A stretch of DNA of 64,000 nucleotides, taken from NCBI RefSeq assembly GCF_021390645.1, contig NZ_JAJEJT010000002.1, forward strand, positions 806,001-870,000, read 5' to 3'. Positions 8,223-17,190 of this stretch are shown here, piece by piece. The translations under genes and the position numbers were made by a program. The DNA is from Paraburkholderia flagellata. Its GTDB lineage: Bacteria; Pseudomonadota; Gammaproteobacteria; Burkholderiales; Burkholderiaceae. Under the pieces are notes generated by a model. That model did no database searches. It had not been told where the DNA came from and saw nothing but the letters and a program-made list of their open reading frames with translations. The first letter of the stretch is position 1. Every line of letters begins with the position of its first letter.

Positions 8223-11200
8223 ATGCCAGCGCAAGTGAGCGAAAACCGATCTATCCGAATCCGTGGTGCCCGCCAGCACAACCTCAAGAATCTCGACCTC
8301 GATCTGCACACCGGCGAAATGACGGTCGTCACCGGGCCTTCGGGCTCGGGTAAGTCGAGCCTCGTCTTCGACACGCTTTACGCGGAAGGCCAGCGCCGCT
8401 ACGTTGAAACGTTCAGCGCCTACGCGCGCCAGTTCCTCGACCGCATGGACCGGCCGCAGGTCGATCGCGTGGACGGCGTGCCGCCCGCCATCGCCATCGA
8501 CCAGACCAACCCCGTGCGCAGTTCGCGCTCCACGGTCGGTACGATGACCGAGCTGAACGACCACCTGAAGCTGCTCTACGCGCGCGCCGCGAATCTGTTC
8601 GACCGCGTCACGGCGCAGCCCGTACGCCACGACACGCCTGAGACGATCTACGCCGAGCTGATGGCGCGCACGGCCGCGGGCGACCCGCGCCTGGTCGTCA
8701 CGTTCCCGGTCGAGCTGCCCGACACGACCACCGAAGAAGAAGTCGCGCAATGGCTTTCCGCGAGCGGCTATACGCGCGTGCAGGCACAGCGCGAGGTGAA
8801 GACCGCCGATGGCACGCGCAAGCTGCTCGACGTGGTCGCCGACCGTTTCCGCATGCAGAACGTGGAGAAGAGCCGCGCGATCGAGGCGATCGAAGCGTCG
8901 CTCAAGCGCGGCAGCGGGCGCGTCAACATCTACGTGCTGGAGAGCGGCGACGCTGAAGCTGCGGCCGAGCCGCAAATCTGGCGCTTTTCGACCGGCCTGC
9001 ATTGCCCGGACAGCGATTTGCGCTACGCCGATCCGCAGCCCGCGCTGTTCTCGTTCAACTCGGCCTACGGCGCCTGCGACGCGTGCCGCGGTTTCGGCCG
9101 CGTGATCGGCGTGGACTGGGGTCTCGTGATCCCCGACGAGCGCAAGACGCTGCGCGGCGGCGCGATCAAGCCGCTGCAAACGCCGGCGTGGAAGGAATGC
9201 CAGGACGATCTGATGCGCTATGCCGCGAAAGCCGGCATTCCGCGCGATACAGCATGGTCCGAGCTTACGCAGGCGCAGCGCGACTGGGTCATCAACGGCG
9301 CGCCGGACTGGAAGGGTAGCTGGCAAACGCAGTGGTATGGCGTGAAGCGCTTCTTCCAGTACCTGGAGTCGAAAGCGTACAAGATGCACATTCGCGTGCT
9401 GCTGTCGAAGTACCGCAGCTACACCCCGTGCGAAACCTGCGGCGGCGCGCGCCTGAAAACCGAGGCCTTGCAGTGGCGTCTCGGCACGCAGCAGAACGCG
9501 GACGACGTCCTTGCGCCAGCGGGGCGCTTCCTGCCGCACGGCGTGGACTGGACGCGCGCGCAACTCGAAGCGCTGCCGGGCCTTACCGTCCATGACGTGA
9601 TGCTGCTGCCGATCGAGCGCATTCGCCGCTTCTTCGACAATCTTTCGCTTTCCTCAGCATTGCTCGACGACGCGCTCAAGCTGCTGCTCGAGGAAGTGCG
9701 CACGCGTCTGAAGTATCTCTGCGACGTGGGCCTCGGCTATCTCACGCTCGACCGCCAGAGCCGCACGCTTTCGGGCGGCGAAGTGCAGCGTATCAACCTG
9801 ACCACGGCGCTCGGCACGTCGCTCACGAAAACGCTGTTCGTGCTCGACGAGCCGAGCATCGGCCTGCATCCGCGGGACCTCAATCGCATCGTCGAAGCGA
9901 TGAAGCGTCTGCGCGACGCCGGCAACACGCTCGTCGTGGTCGAGCACGATCCTTCCGTGATGCTCGCGGCCGATCGCCTCATCGACATGGGCCCCGGTCC
10001 AGGCGAGCGCGGTGGCACGATCGTCTACGACGGCACGCCGAACGACATCCGCTCCTCGGGCACCCTGACGGGCGAGTACCTGGGCGGCCACCGCGCCGTT
10101 GCCGACGCTTCGCACTGGGAGCGCCGCCCGGTTGATGCGTCGACGCCGCATCTTCTGCTCGAAGGCGCGAGCGAGCACAACCTGCGCGACGTGACCGTGC
10201 AGATCCCGTTGCAGCGGCTCGTTTGCGTGACGGGCGTCTCGGGCTCGGGCAAATCGACGCTCGTTCAGGACGTGCTGTATCCCGCGCTCGCGCGGCATCT
10301 GGGCAAAGCGACAGAAGCGCCCGGCACGTTCCGCAAGCTGAGCGGCGCGGAGCAAATCAGCGACGCCGTGTTCGTCGACCAGTCGCCGATCGGCAAGACC
10401 GCGCGCTCGAATCCGGCCAGCTACGTGGGCGCGTTCGACGAGATCCGCAAGCTGTTCGCCAAGGCCACGCTCGCGAAGCAGCGTGGCTATACGGCGGGCA
10501 TGTTCAGTTTCAATTCGGGCGAAGGCCGCTGCCCGACTTGCGGCGGCTCCGGTTTCGAGCACATCGAAATGCAATTCCTGAGCGATGTATATCTGCGTTG
10601 CCCCGATTGCGACGGCAGCCGCTATCGCCCGGAAGTGCTCGAAGTGAAGATCGAGCGCGCCGGCCGCACGCTTTCGGTGGCGGACGTTCTCGACCTCACG
10701 GTGAGCGAAGCGGTGCAATGCTTCGCTGAGGATGCCGAAGTATTGCGCGTGCTCCAGCCTATCGTGGACGTGGGCCTCGAATACGTGAAGCTCGGCCAGC
10801 CGGTGCCGACGCTGTCGGGCGGCGAGGCGCAGCGCCTCAAGCTCGCGGGCTATCTCGCGGAGACCGCGCAGTCGCGCGGCAAGGAGGCGGGTAGCCGGCT
10901 CTTCATGTTCGACGAGCCGACCACTGGCCTGCATTTCGATGATATCGCCAAGCTCATGCGCGCGTTCGGAAAGCTGCTCACGGGCGGTCACTCGCTGCTC
11001 GTGATCGAGCATAACCTCGACGTGATTCGCGCCGCCGACTGGCTGATCGATCTCGGCCCCGAAGGCGGCGACGCGGGCGGCGAAGTGGTGTGCGTCGGCA
11101 CGCCGGAAGACGCGATCGCTTGTCCGCGCTCGCATACAGGCGCGGCGCTCGAACGCTACGAAGCGTCGCTTGGCAGCGGCGTCGAACTGCTCGCCGAAGA

Positions 11201-14132
11201 AGAGGGTGTGGCGCTGCAAACCGCGTTGCGTGCTGCGCAGGCGCGCCGCGACGTGCAGGGCGAGGACGTCGTGCGCATCGTGAACGCGCGCGAGCACAAC
11301 CTCAAGGCGCTCGACGTCGATATTCCGCATGGCCGCTTCAACGTCATTACGGGCGTGTCGGGCTCGGGCAAGTCCACGCTCGCCTTCGACATCCTCTTTC
11401 ACGAAGGCCAGCGGCGCTACCTCGAATCGCTCAATGCCTATGCGCGTTCGATCGTGCAGCCCGCGGGCCGTCCCGAAGTCGATGCCGTGTACGGCATTCC
11501 GCCGACCGTGGCGATCGAGCAGCGCCTGTCGCGCGGCGGCCGCAAGAGTACCGTCGCCACGACCTCGGAGGTGTGGCACTTCCTGCGTCTGCTTTACGTG
11601 AAGCTCGGCGTGCAGCACTGCGTGCACGACGGCACGCCCGTTACGTCGCAGAGCGTCGATGCGATCGTCGCGCAGCTGCTGCGCGAACATCGCGGCCAGC
11701 ATGTCGGTTTGCTTGCGCCGCTCGTCATCAATCGCAAGGGCGTCTATACCGATCTCGCGAAGTGGGCGAAGGCGCGCGGCAATACGCATCTGCGCGTGGA
11801 CGGCGAATTCGTGCCGGTCGCGCCGTGGCCCAAGCTCGACCGCTTCCGCGAACATACGATCGAACTGCCCGTGGGCGACCTCGTGATCGAGCCTGAAAAC
11901 GAGGCGCAATTGCGTGCAATGCTTGGCGCGACGCTCGAAGCGGGCAAGGGCATCGTGCATTTGCTTGCGCCGCTCGACGGTCTCGATCACGTGCTTGGCA
12001 ATGGCGGTTCGACGGCGAGCATCGGTGAGGTGAAGGTGCTGTCCACGCGGCGCGCGTGCCCGGTGTGCGGCACGAGCTATCCCGAACTCGATCCACGCAT
12101 GTTCTCGTACAACAGCAAGCACGGCTGGTGCACGACCTGCGTGGGCACGGGCCTCGCACTGACGCGCGAGCAGCGCGCCGCCTACGACGACACGATCGTG
12201 GCGGAAGACGGCCGTGGCCGTGAACAAACCTTGCCTTCGGAAGAGCAGGAGCCCGACGGCATGGTCGACGAGCCGTGCCACGATTGCGGCGGCACGCGCC
12301 TGAATCCCGTGGCGCGCGCCGTGACGTTCGACGCGCATCCCATCGTCGACGTCGCGCAGTGGACCGTGGCGGACACGCGCCAATGGATCGATACGCTGAA
12401 GCTTAACGGCCGCGATGCGCAAATCGCGCGTGACGTGGTGAGCGAAATCCGCAGCCGCCTGCAGTTCCTGGAGGAAGTGGGGCTCGGCTATCTGAGCCTC
12501 GATCGCGCCGCGCCGAGCCTTTCGGGTGGCGAGGCGCAGCGCATTCGTCTCGCGGCGCAACTGGGCAGCAATTTGCAGGGCGTGTGCTACGTGCTCGACG
12601 AGCCGACCATCGGCCTGCATCCGCGCGACAACCAGATCCTGCTGAACGCGTTGCGCAACCTCGGCGAGAAGGGCAACACGCTCGTCGTGGTCGAGCACGA
12701 CGAGGACACGATCCGGCGCGCCGATCACATCATCGACATTGGCCCGAGCGCGGGCAAACGCGGTGGCCGCGTGGTGGCGCAAGGCAGTGTTGCCGATCTC
12801 GCTGCGCAGCCCGATTCGCTCACGGGCCGCTATCTCGCGCATCCGATCCAGCATCCGCTGCAGCCGCGCCGCGAAGTGCGTCCTGCGCGCGCCGGGCGTG
12901 AAGCGGTGCCGGGACAATGGCTCACCGTGCATGGCGGCAAGCTGCACAACCTGCGCAACGTGACCGCGCAGATTCCGCTTGGCCGCCTCGTGGCGATTAC
13001 GGGCGTGAGCGGTTCGGGCAAGTCCACGCTCGCGCGCGACGTGCTGCTTTCCAATCTGCTCGACGCCGTGGGGCGCTCGGTGCTGTCCTCGCCTGCCGAG
13101 CGCCGCGCGCGCAAGGCGGTGAAGGAGAAAGCGCCGAGCGCGGCGGAGCGCCGTTCGAGCGTGCTCGCGCGCACGAGCACCCGGCCGAAGCTCGAGGTTT
13201 CGCATACGTGGCAGGGCTGCGACTCGATTAGCGGATGGGAAAGCATCGACCGCGTGCTCGAAGTCGACCAGACGCCGATTGGAAAAACGCCGCGCTCGTG
13301 CCCCGCAACCTATATCGGCGTGTGGGACGCGATCCGCCGCCTTTTCGCCGATACGCTCGAGGCGCGCGCCCGCGGCTACAGCGCGTCGCGTTTCTCGTTC
13401 AATACCGGCGACGGACGCTGCCCGGCGTGCGAAGGCCAAGGCGTGCGCACCATCGGCATGAGCTTCCTGCCCGACGTAAAGGTGCCGTGCGACGTGTGCC
13501 ACGGCCAGCGCTTCAATCCGGAAACGCTTGCCGTTACATGGCGCGGCCGGAACATTGGCGAAGTGCTGACGATGGAAATCGACGAGGCGGTGGAATTTTT
13601 CGGGGCGATCACGAGTATTTCGCATCCGCTGCAGCTCATGAAGGACGTGGGTCTCGGCTACCTCACGCTCGGCCAGCCATCGCCCACGCTCTCGGGCGGC
13701 GAGGCGCAGCGCATCAAGCTCGTGACCGAGCTTTCCAAGGTGCGCGATGACATCACGCGCCGCGGGCAGAAGGCGCCGCACACGCTCTACGTGCTCGACG
13801 AGCCCACCGTGGGCCTGCATATGGCCGACGTGGCGCGCCTCATCAGCGTGCTGCACCGGCTCGCGGACGCGGGGCATAGCGTCGTCGTGATCGAACACGA
13901 TCTCGACGTGATCGCCGAGGCCGACTGGATCATCGACCTCGGGCCGGAAGGGGGTGTGGGCGGCGGCACCATCGTCGCCGCTGCCGATCCCGAATCGCTC
14001 GCGAAGGTGCCGGCAAGCCATACCGGCGCGGCGCTCGCGCCTGTGCTGGCGCGTGGCCAGGGCGATGCGAACGTTGCCGAAATGAAACCTGCACCAGAGC
14101 GGCGCGCAAAGGGCGCAGCGGGTTCGCGCTAA
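8223..14132 (+). CDS. uvrA: Tandem-duplicated UvrA (four ABC modules)
   Basis: A 1969-residue protein, about twice normal UvrA length (about 950). It holds two head-to-tail UvrA units. Walker A motifs fall near residues 38 (GPSGSGKSS), 669, 1042 and 1593 (GVSGSGKST), and LSGGE signatures near 515, 863, 1432 and 1822. Each module keeps CxxC zinc-finger pairs (for example 'CDACRGFG', 'CETCGG', 'CPTCGGSG', 'CPDCDG', 'CHDCGG', 'CPACEGQG', 'CDVCHG'). The 'YFESLNAYARS/ETFSAYARQF' regions are also duplicated. Fused UvrAs are a known class (often called class III) in some proteobacteria, thought to be additional to the housekeeping UvrA that recognises helix-distorting damage with UvrB. ATG at 8223 (MPAQVSENR) is chosen because the upstream extension is Arg/Pro-rich and lies closer to the LexA box. 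No frameshift separates the halves. Confidence 0.93.
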   Translation: MPAQVSENRSIRIRGARQHNLKNLDLDLHTGEMTVVTGPSGSGKSSLVFDTLYAEGQRRYVETFSAYARQFLDRMDRPQVDRVDGVPPAIAIDQTNPVRSSRSTVGTMTELNDHLKLLYARAANLFDRVTAQPVRHDTPETIYAELMARTAAGDPRLVVTFPVELPDTTTEEEVAQWLSASGYTRVQAQREVKTADGTRKLLDVVADRFRMQNVEKSRAIEAIEASLKRGSGRVNIYVLESGDAEAAAEPQIWRFSTGLHCPDSDLRYADPQPALFSFNSAYGACDACRGFGRVIGVDWGLVIPDERKTLRGGAIKPLQTPAWKECQDDLMRYAAKAGIPRDTAWSELTQAQRDWVINGAPDWKGSWQTQWYGVKRFFQYLESKAYKMHIRVLLSKYRSYTPCETCGGARLKTEALQWRLGTQQNADDVLAPAGRFLPHGVDWTRAQLEALPGLTVHDVMLLPIERIRRFFDNLSLSSALLDDALKLLLEEVRTRLKYLCDVGLGYLTLDRQSRTLSGGEVQRINLTTALGTSLTKTLFVLDEPSIGLHPRDLNRIVEAMKRLRDAGNTLVVVEHDPSVMLAADRLIDMGPGPGERGGTIVYDGTPNDIRSSGTLTGEYLGGHRAVADASHWERRPVDASTPHLLLEGASEHNLRDVTVQIPLQRLVCVTGVSGSGKSTLVQDVLYPALARHLGKATEAPGTFRKLSGAEQISDAVFVDQSPIGKTARSNPASYVGAFDEIRKLFAKATLAKQRGYTAGMFSFNSGEGRCPTCGGSGFEHIEMQFLSDVYLRCPDCDGSRYRPEVLEVKIERAGRTLSVADVLDLTVSEAVQCFAEDAEVLRVLQPIVDVGLEYVKLGQPVPTLSGGEAQRLKLAGYLAETAQSRGKEAGSRLFMFDEPTTGLHFDDIAKLMRAFGKLLTGGHSLLVIEHNLDVIRAADWLIDLGPEGGDAGGEVVCVGTPEDAIACPRSHTGAALERYEASLGSGVELLAEEEGVALQTALRAAQARRDVQGEDVVRIVNAREHNLKALDVDIPHGRFNVITGVSGSGKSTLAFDILFHEGQRRYLESLNAYARSIVQPAGRPEVDAVYGIPPTVAIEQRLSRGGRKSTVATTSEVWHFLRLLYVKLGVQHCVHDGTPVTSQSVDAIVAQLLREHRGQHVGLLAPLVINRKGVYTDLAKWAKARGNTHLRVDGEFVPVAPWPKLDRFREHTIELPVGDLVIEPENEAQLRAMLGATLEAGKGIVHLLAPLDGLDHVLGNGGSTASIGEVKVLSTRRACPVCGTSYPELDPRMFSYNSKHGWCTTCVGTGLALTREQRAAYDDTIVAEDGRGREQTLPSEEQEPDGMVDEPCHDCGGTRLNPVARAVTFDAHPIVDVAQWTVADTRQWIDTLKLNGRDAQIARDVVSEIRSRLQFLEEVGLGYLSLDRAAPSLSGGEAQRIRLAAQLGSNLQGVCYVLDEPTIGLHPRDNQILLNALRNLGEKGNTLVVVEHDEDTIRRADHIIDIGPSAGKRGGRVVAQGSVADLAAQPDSLTGRYLAHPIQHPLQPRREVRPARAGREAVPGQWLTVHGGKLHNLRNVTAQIPLGRLVAITGVSGSGKSTLARDVLLSNLLDAVGRSVLSSPAERRARKAVKEKAPSAAERRSSVLARTSTRPKLEVSHTWQGCDSISGWESIDRVLEVDQTPIGKTPRSCPATYIGVWDAIRRLFADTLEARARGYSASRFSFNTGDGRCPACEGQGVRTIGMSFLPDVKVPCDVCHGQRFNPETLAVTWRGRNIGEVLTMEIDEAVEFFGAITSISHPLQLMKDVGLGYLTLGQPSPTLSGGEAQRIKLVTELSKVRDDITRRGQKAPHTLYVLDEPTVGLHMADVARLISVLHRLADAGHSVVVIEHDLDVIAEADWIIDLGPEGGVGGGTIVAAADPESLAKVPASHTGAALAPVLARGQGDANVAEMKPAPERRAKGAAGSR

Positions 14133-14165
14133 AAAAGCGGAGCGGGCCGCAGAGGCCCGCTCCGC
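14131..14165 (-). terminator. Strong hairpin with the T tract on the minus strand
   Basis: Twelve-base perfect arms GCGGAGCGGGCC (14137-14148) and GGCCCGCTCCGC (14154-14165), preceded on the plus strand by six A (14131-14136, overlapping the uvrA stop). As an intrinsic terminator it is oriented for minus-strand transcripts, so it would block antisense transcription into uvrA; for uvrA mRNA it is a stabilising 3' hairpin. Confidence 0.7.
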
Positions 14166-14437
14166 CTTGAAAGCGCTTGATCTGTGCCGCGAGCGCAAGG
14201 TATCATGGGCTCCGCTTGCAGCAAACGTTCGCTCACCTGTAGCGGCGTCACCTGAGAACGGAGCAGCGGACCGCAGATCCCCTCCGAACCGGTCGCGGGC
14301 TCCACACCTAGGCCAACTCATCAGTGCAGCAAGGCTTCGCAGTCTGTTCGCGAGGCCTTTGTCTTTTCAGGGAAGACGATTCTTTGCCGATCGTTGTATC
14401 GGTGCCTTGCCCTTGACGAAGCGAGAGGAATTAATCG
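14166..14437. other. Intergenic region before the H-NS-like gene
   Basis: Nothing recognisable; no plausible gene. Presumably carries the promoter and a long leader of the small H-NS-family gene. Confidence 0.4.
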
Positions 14438-14668
14438 ATGTTCGACCTCGATGGAGAGGCGCGCGAACGGCTCATCGTGTGGATTCGACGCCGCATGGAA
14501 GAGTACGGCATTACGTTCGAAGAACTTGAAGCGTCCATTGCCGAAAGCGAAAAACTACCCAAGTACCGCGACGCATACGGGAATACGTGGAATGGCGAGG
14601 GCGATATGCCGTCCTGGCTGTTGCGCTATAAGCACGCGGGACAGGATATCGAGCATTTTCGCTGCTAG
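14438..14668 (+). CDS. Small H-NS-family protein with altered DNA-binding loop
   Basis: A 76-residue protein after GAGAGGAATTAATCG. Residues about 42-60, 'KYRDAYGNTWNGEGDMPSWL', align with the H-NS/BpH3-type C-terminal domain (YRDP..G.TWSGRGR.P.WL). The basic Q/RGR hook that inserts into the AT-rich minor groove is replaced by acidic E-G-D. The N-terminal half is a short, mostly helical acidic/basic stretch rather than the full coiled-coil oligomerisation domain. Without the basic loop, direct DNA binding looks impaired, so it may act through other H-NS proteins. The family call is good; the function is inference. Confidence 0.75.
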   Translation: MFDLDGEARERLIVWIRRRMEEYGITFEELEASIAESEKLPKYRDAYGNTWNGEGDMPSWLLRYKHAGQDIEHFRC

Positions 14669-14988
14669 CCATGACGGTGCGTGAATGCGCGCCGGTGTTG
14701 CCGTTCGACCGCCAGACCGTACGCGGCGCATGCCGCAAAGCTCGCGCATTGGCGCGGCGCCCAGTATTATTCAGCATAGTTTTAAAATGCCTTTCGGCGC
14801 GAGCCGGGTATTAATTGCGCTTCCTGATCTGCCGCACCGGTTTAGGCGCGCAATGATTTACGCATTGTCTTTTGTTGGCAATTGCGCGCGCGTAATTAGT
14901 CAGCTTTTTTGAAAACTCCGGTTGGCCACGCGATCAAGCTGCGCGACAATCTCGCCCATTCCGTTCTTGCTGCGGCAGGGAGGTTGTC
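14669..14988. other. Intergenic region
   Basis: AT-richer than its surroundings in the middle (14765-14920), likely promoter DNA for nnrU. A possible 75-codon frame lacks a ribosome site and looks non-coding. Confidence 0.4.
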
Positions 14989-15567
14989 ATGGCGATACTC
15001 GTGCTGGGCCTCGTGATTTTCATTGGTGTCCATTCGATCCGTATCCTGGCGGCGCCCTGGCGCGCTGCGCAGATCGAGCGCTTCGGTCCGCGTGCCTGGC
15101 GAGGCGCGTTCGCGATGCTCTCCATACTGGGCTTCGTACTGATCGTCTATGGCTACGGTCTGTCACGCCGCTATCCGGTGCCGATCTGGCTGCCGCCGTT
15201 CTGGATGGCGCACGTCACGGCGCTCCTCACCGCCATTGCGTTCATCATGATCGTCGCTGCCTATGTGCCGGGCAATCACTTCAAGCGCGCGCTCGGCCAG
15301 CCCTTCGTGAGTGGCGTCGCGCTTTGGGCGTTTGCCCATCTGCTCGCCAACGGCACGCTCAACGACATCATTCTCTTCGCGGTTTTCCTCGTCTGGGCGC
15401 TGTTCGAACTCAGGGGCGAGAACCGGCGCGATCGCGAGGCCGGGGTCGTCTATCCTGCGGGGCAGGCGTCGCGCGATGTGATCGTCATTGTCATCGGCCT
15501 CGTGGTCTGGGCCGTGTTCGCCTTCTGGCTGCATGGCGTGCTGATTGGCGTGCGGCCACTCGGCTGA
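14989..15567 (+). CDS. NnrU-family membrane protein
   Basis: A 192-residue inner-membrane protein with about five to six hydrophobic helices. The NnrU signature is present: 'HSIRILAAPWRAAQIERFG', 'YGYGLSRRYPVPIWLPP', 'PGNHFKRALGQPFVSGVALWAFAHLLANG' and 'LFELRGENRRDRE'. NnrU was first linked to nitrite/nitric oxide metabolism in denitrifiers and is related to isoprenylcysteine-type methyltransferase membrane proteins, but its activity is unknown and no denitrification gene is next to it. GGGAGGTTGTC gives a good ribosome site. Confidence 0.85.
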   Translation: MAILVLGLVIFIGVHSIRILAAPWRAAQIERFGPRAWRGAFAMLSILGFVLIVYGYGLSRRYPVPIWLPPFWMAHVTALLTAIAFIMIVAAYVPGNHFKRALGQPFVSGVALWAFAHLLANGTLNDIILFAVFLVWALFELRGENRRDREAGVVYPAGQASRDVIVIVIGLVVWAVFAFWLHGVLIGVRPLG

Positions 15568-15603
15568 GCGCGCGGCAGGGCTCAAGTGCCGCAAGCCCGC
15601 AGC

Positions 15604-15633
15604 AAAAAAAGAAGCCTGCGCGTGGCAGGCTTC
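15604..15633 (-). terminator. Rho-independent terminator of pcaHG
   Basis: Arms GAAGCCTGC (15611-15619) and GCAGGCTTC (15625-15633) with seven A on the plus strand at 15604-15610, that is a T7 tract for minus-strand transcripts. Lies about 110 bases past the pcaG stop. Confidence 0.8.
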
Positions 15634-15745
15634 ACAAGGTACAGCTCGGAGTTCCGCGATCAGATCGCAGCGGCACGATCATAGGGCCAGTTCATGAAAG
15701 GCGTATGAAAGTCCGCGCGATTCGGCTCGCGTATCCGTCGATACA

Positions 15746-16333
15746 TTAAAGGTCGAAGAACACCGTTTCCTGTTCACCTTGCATGTGGATGTCGAACGTG
15801 TAGACGATGCTGCCGGCCTGCTCGCTGCGGCGCGCGATGAGCGTGTCGCGGCGCGCTGCGGGCACGGCGGAGAGCACCGGGTCCTGGGCGTTGGCGGCGG
15901 CTTCGTCTTCGAAGTAGATGCGCGTGAAGGTATGCGTGAGCATCCCGCGCATCATCACGATCACGTTCAGATGCGGCGCTTCGCCGGCGCTCTCGACGCC
16001 CGGCTTCACCGTGTGCACGACGAAGCGGTGCTGCGCGTCCGTGCCCGTGCCGACGCGTGCAAAACCGCGGAAGCCGTTTCTCGCGATTTCCTCGCGCGAA
16101 GACGGATAGCGGCCATTCGCGTCGACCTGCGAAAACTCGAGCATCGCGTCGAACACGGCGTTACCGTCGCCGTCGATCACGCGGCCCATCAGCGTGATGT
16201 GCTCGCCCGGCGTTTCAGGCCCGACCACGTCGGCTGTAAAGAGGCTCTTCAGATCGAAGTCGTATTGCTGCGGACACAGGCCGTAGGCGAAGTACGGGCC
16301 GACCGTTTGCGAAGGCGTTTCCTTGAGTGCCAT
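15746..16333 (-). CDS. pcaG: Protocatechuate 3,4-dioxygenase, alpha subunit
   Basis: A 195-residue subunit of the intradiol dioxygenase that opens protocatechuate to 3-carboxy-cis,cis-muconate, the entry to the beta-ketoadipate pathway. Opening 'SQTVGPYFAYGL', 'LMGRVIDGDGNAVFDAMLEFSQVDANGRYP' and 'HTFTRIYFEDE' are typical of PcaG; as expected it lacks the complete iron-ligand set found in the beta subunit. It starts three bases after the pcaH stop, so the two are translated together as parts of one oligomer. Confidence 0.96.
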   Translation of the reverse strand: MALKETPSQTVGPYFAYGLCPQQYDFDLKSLFTADVVGPETPGEHITLMGRVIDGDGNAVFDAMLEFSQVDANGRYPSSREEIARNGFRGFARVGTGTDAQHRFVVHTVKPGVESAGEAPHLNVIVMMRGMLTHTFTRIYFEDEAAANAQDPVLSAVPAARRDTLIARRSEQAGSIVYTFDIHMQGEQETVFFDL

Positions 16334-16336
16334 GGT

Positions 16337-17041
16337 TCAACGCTCCGTGGGGGTTTGGTTCGGGCCGCGCAGCACGATGTCGAATTCGTAGCCGAGTGCG
16401 AAGCCTTCTTCGGTGGTGTCGAGCGAAAAGCGCGAAATCATGCGCTCGCGTGCGTCTTCGGGCGTGCCCTGATAGATCGGGTCGAACGCGAGCAGCGGGT
16501 CGCCGGGGAAATACATCTGCGTGACGAGGCGCGAGCCGAAGTAATCCCCGAACAGCGAGAAGTGGATGTGATTCGGACGCCACGCGTTCGGGTGATTGCC
16601 CCAGGGATACGCGCCCGGCTTGATCGTCAGGAAGCGATAGCGGCCGTCGTTATCGGTGATCGCGCGGCCCGCGCCGAGGAAGTTGGGATCGAGCGGCGCG
16701 TCGTGCTGGTCCTGCTTGTGCACATAGCGGCCGGCGGCATTGGCCTGCCAGATTTCCACGAGTGTGTTGCGCACCGGCTTGCCGCCTTCGTCGAGCACCC
16801 GGCCCGTCACGATGATGCGCTCGCCGAGCGGCGCACCGTTTTTCGCGGCGTTGCGCGTGAGATCGTGATCGAGCGCGCCGAGGTCGTCGGTGCCGTACAC
16901 GGGCGCATGCTGGTTGCGCAGCTTTTCCTTCAGGGGGATGAGCGGGAGCGTGGGGCCGCGTTTGACCGACGAACGGTACGGCGGATAGACGTACGCCGGG
17001 TGCGAGTCGAAGTCGCGCGGCGACAGGATGGACTCGGCCAT
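16337..17041 (-). CDS. pcaH: Protocatechuate 3,4-dioxygenase, beta subunit
   Basis: A 234-residue catalytic subunit with the non-heme Fe(III) site: Tyr ligands in 'AAGRYVHKQD' and 'PGAYPWGNHP', and His ligands in 'RPNHIHFSLFG'. AGGAGA lies seven bases before ATG (17039-17041, MAESILSPRDF); the longer open frame upstream crosses the operator region. Divergent from pcaQ with a 141-base shared control region that holds the LysR-type motif, as in other PcaQ-controlled pcaHG operons. Other pca genes are not in this window. Confidence 0.96.
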   Translation of the reverse strand: MAESILSPRDFDSHPAYVYPPYRSSVKRGPTLPLIPLKEKLRNQHAPVYGTDDLGALDHDLTRNAAKNGAPLGERIIVTGRVLDEGGKPVRNTLVEIWQANAAGRYVHKQDQHDAPLDPNFLGAGRAITDNDGRYRFLTIKPGAYPWGNHPNAWRPNHIHFSLFGDYFGSRLVTQMYFPGDPLLAFDPIYQGTPEDARERMISRFSLDTTEEGFALGYEFDIVLRGPNQTPTER

Positions 17042-17137
17042 GGGGTGTCTCCTGGGGTGGATTATTGGGGGAAGAGGCTCGCCGCCGGCAGCGGTTGGCA
17101 TTGCGAGCCGATGCAGCCACTTTATCCAAAGCGAAAA

Positions 17138-17190
17138 GTTATGCAAAATGATGTTTTCTCGCATCTCGTATAACGAACCGTTATGCAAAA
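17138..17190. promoter_or_regulatory. PcaQ-type operator in the pcaQ-pcaH intergenic region
   Basis: ATAAC-GAACC-GTTAT (17170-17184) is a perfect inverted repeat matching the ATAAC...GTTA half-sites described for PcaQ boxes; its right arm includes the first bases of the pcaQ ATG (17183). The sequence GTTATGCAAAA occurs twice, at 17138-17148 and 17180-17190, 42 bases (four helical turns) apart, as expected for two LysR dimers on one DNA face. Confidence 0.7.

Noticed and set aside
6657..9593. 978-codon open frame on the minus strand
   Set aside because: Antisense of the TPR/OGT and uvrA genes; low-complexity, no recognisable domain or ribosome site.
9654..14321. 1555-codon open frame on the minus strand
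   Set aside because: Exact antisense shadow of uvrA, caused by high GC and codon bias; Arg/Ala/His-rich with no domains. The sense frame has every UvrA motif.
15779..17173. 464-codon plus-strand frame
   Set aside because: Antisense of pcaG and pcaH; runs across the operator region and lacks any motif.
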